Below are positions 62,747-64,000 of a stretch of DNA of 64,000 nt, piece after piece. Below the pieces are notes generated by a model. It was not told where the DNA came from. It made no database searches and saw nothing but the letters and a program-made list of their open reading frames with translations. Numbering within the stretch: position 1 is the stretch's first letter; each line of letters opens with the position of its first letter. A program made the translations under genes and the position numbers. This DNA comes from Triatoma infestans (Eukaryota; Arthropoda; Insecta; Hemiptera; Reduviidae). Where the stretch lies: positions 1-64,000 of the forward strand of contig JAAEAF010006874.1 in NCBI GenBank assembly GCA_011037195.1, given 5' to 3'.

Positions 62747-63404
62747 ATTATTTATTGAAAATATTTACAATTTATAAATGAAAGAAAAATAACTCTACAA
62801 TAAAAATATTTGTACTGACAGCAACGGCTGTCTGTCAGGAATGGCTGTTAATACAACAAATAAGAAAGTAAAAAGAAAAATAAAAATTTACATAAGAAAC
62901 TAGGAATTTACATCATCAAAATGAAATAAAACTGTGAAAAAATTCTATAAGAGAAAATAAAAATATATTTTATTTTATTTAATTTTTTTACATTTTTACA
63001 TTTTTTATTTTAGATTGTACAATAAAAATTGAAATTTTCAACTAAATATGACCGGTAAAGTGTAGCTTCGTTTAGGTATCTGATCAGAGCTGCCCAATCT
63101 GAACCATTTAACCATGCTATCATTTCGTCCCTCGTTAAGATGATGCCACCCAAACAGCTTTTCCTTATTCCCCGCAAGAACCCAACAGCGAGCTAAGAAA
63201 TGCTACAAATCCTCGTCCTCACGAAGGTTACACAAAGAGCAGGAGGAGTAGTCTTTTCCCCTGGATGAAAGGTTTATAATTTAAATTAATAAGTTCTCCT
63301 CTTATTTTAAATATATTGCTAATATTGGAGACCCGCATACCCAAATTTATATAATCTACATCCAGGGAAAGCTGCTTGTAAATGTTATGAAATATCCCTT
63401 TCAA
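62747..63404 (-). mobile_element. 5'-truncated LINE with 14-bp duplication
   Basis: The minus strand encodes GIFHNIYKQLSLDVDYINLG, MRVSNISNIFKIRGELINLN, YSSCSLCNLREDEDL, HFLARCWVLAGNKEKLFGWH and HLNEGRNDSMVKWFRLGSSD (one in-frame stop before HFLARC), the C-terminal end of an ORF2 with its CxxC...H...C motif. It then has a 3' UTR of about 300 bp ending AATAAATAATAAAAT. Flanked by GGTTAGCCGATTTT at 62733-62746 and 63405-63418. The protein resembles the ORF2 end at 41850-42454 more than the GPEPFCG lineage. Confidence 0.8.
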
Positions 63405-63461
63405 GGTTAGCCGATTTTCTTCAAATGTGGAATACTACCATAACTTCTAATGTATATTATT

Positions 63462-63696
63462 TTTTTTTTTTTTTGTTAGGGCGTCTCAACATCTGTGGTC
63501 ATTTGCGCCCGGAGCCTTCTCAGTGCACTGCCGGCCTCCGGACAGTGTTCTCCGTTACAGACAACACTGTCCATCACCGGACAGTGAGCTGTAGGGGCTC
63601 CTAGGAAGAGAAAATCTAAGGGTAGCACGGCTGGATTCGAACCCGTGCTCTCCGCGTTGCTAGTCCAGCGCGCTACCACTGAGCTAATCCCTTCCC
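63462..63696 (-). mobile_element. tRNA-derived SINE, copy S6, with 14-bp duplication
   Basis: The best-preserved SINE. The minus strand starts GGGAAGGGATTAGCTCAGTG (box A TAGCTCAGTGG), box B GGTTCGAATCC, body CTTAGATTTTCTCTTCCTAG, GAGCCCCTACAGCTCACTGT, CCGGTGATGGACAGTGTTGT, GAACACTGTCCGGAGGCCGG, CAGTGCACTGAGAAGGCTCC, end GATGTTGAGACGCCCTAAC and poly(A) (poly-T at 63462-63474). Duplication TAATGTATATTATT at 63448-63461 and 63697-63710. Confidence 0.93.
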
Positions 63697-64000
63697 TAAT
63701 GTATATTATTATTATTATTATTATATAAGTGATATAATGATATGTCCTACTGAAATGGTAATTAAGACGAAAACTTAACGTTACTGTTTCCCCAAGAACC
63801 CCCCTCCCAAATACAATTTTTCCGGAAGAATATTTCAAATGAAAATGATAGCCATTAATGTGTGTAAAAATGTCTACGAAGTTTAAAGAAAATCGTTGGA
63901 ACCGTTTTTGAGAAAATCACAAAAACCTGAAAAACAATAACAAAAAATCAATAATTTACTTCCGGTTGTTGTTGGCTTTTGCAACGAAATCTTAATGACA

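Larger units (their letters stand above)
62690..64000 (+). repeat. TCTGG-family relic split by a LINE and a SINE
   Basis: Pieces GTTCCGGTTAGCCGATTTT (to 62746), CTTCAAATGTGGAATACTACC (63405-63461) and, from 63711, ACTGAAATGGTAATTAAGAC, CCCAAGAACCCCCCTCCC, ATTTTTCCGGAAGAATATTT, AAGAAAATCGTTGGAACCGT and ACTTCCGGTTGTTG form one internal unit in order. It runs off the window end. Confidence 0.65.

Overview
The window is AT-rich eukaryotic DNA, almost certainly from an arthropod and probably an insect. Evidence: decayed Tc1/mariner transposases of insect type, a Merlin transposon, 5'-truncated non-LTR retrotransposons with R1/Jockey/I/RTE-like protein signatures, tRNA-derived SINEs, long (AC)n and (AAT)n microsatellites, and one run of N (52567-52974). 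I could not identify a host gene, exon series, true tRNA gene or rRNA. Nearly everything recognisable is transposable-element sequence, most of it broken. No bacterial-style operon, CRISPR array or riboswitch is visible.

The dominant element is a non-coding family called here the TCTGG family. It has about a dozen clear copies on both strands (A 2160, B 7799, E/F 18772-20222, G 23415-25290, H 25577, K 31539, L 33911, M 35580, N 40395, O 51902, Q 54294, T 59112) and many relics. Its left end is TCTGGTGTGAAACACTCACA followed by ACTTTCTCTTACTCC. Its right end is a hairpin containing the inverted copy GGAGTAAGAGAAAGT, then A-rich sequence. In between lie one or two units of about 290 bp, each opening with ACTTCCGGTT, and an (AC)n tract. 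This architecture (subterminal inverted repeats, 3' hairpin, internal repeats, microsatellite, no obvious target-site duplication) resembles Helentron-associated/DINE-1-like elements.

Layout. 1-5 kb: a long-TIR MITE, a Tc1 remnant and TCTGG copy A. 4.3-10.2 kb: two internally deleted mariners, a SINE and TCTGG relics. 10.7-16.3 kb: LINE fragments (RNase H, Jockey-like reverse transcriptase, RTE-like 3' end), including a doubly truncated retrocopy with poly(A) and a 13-bp duplication. 17.9-26.2 kb: a SINE with a LINE-like tail, tandem TCTGG copies E-F, more LINE fragments, and copy G split by a LINE. 27.6-28.0 kb: a 45-bp satellite. 30-36.6 kb: a second SINE type, a foldback element and TCTGG copies K, L and M. 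37.6-42.7 kb: a LINE whose ORF1-endonuclease-RT part is inverted relative to its 3' end, as expected from twin priming, later hit by a SINE and TCTGG copy N. 42.7-43.5 kb: an unexplained GC-rich block. 43.7-51 kb: interspersed repeats, an R1-like LINE end and a mariner fragment. 53.9-57.1 kb: a three-level nest, with a Tc1/mariner-superfamily transposon split by a Merlin element (25-bp TIRs, 8-bp duplication), itself split by TCTGG copy Q. 57.2-64 kb: TCTGG relics, a LINE fragment with all four RNase H acidic residues, a foldback element, and a relic containing a LINE and a SINE, each with target-site duplications.

Functionally this is a record of layered transposition and not a set of cooperating genes. 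All boundaries were read by eye without alignment software; relic edges may be off by tens of bases.
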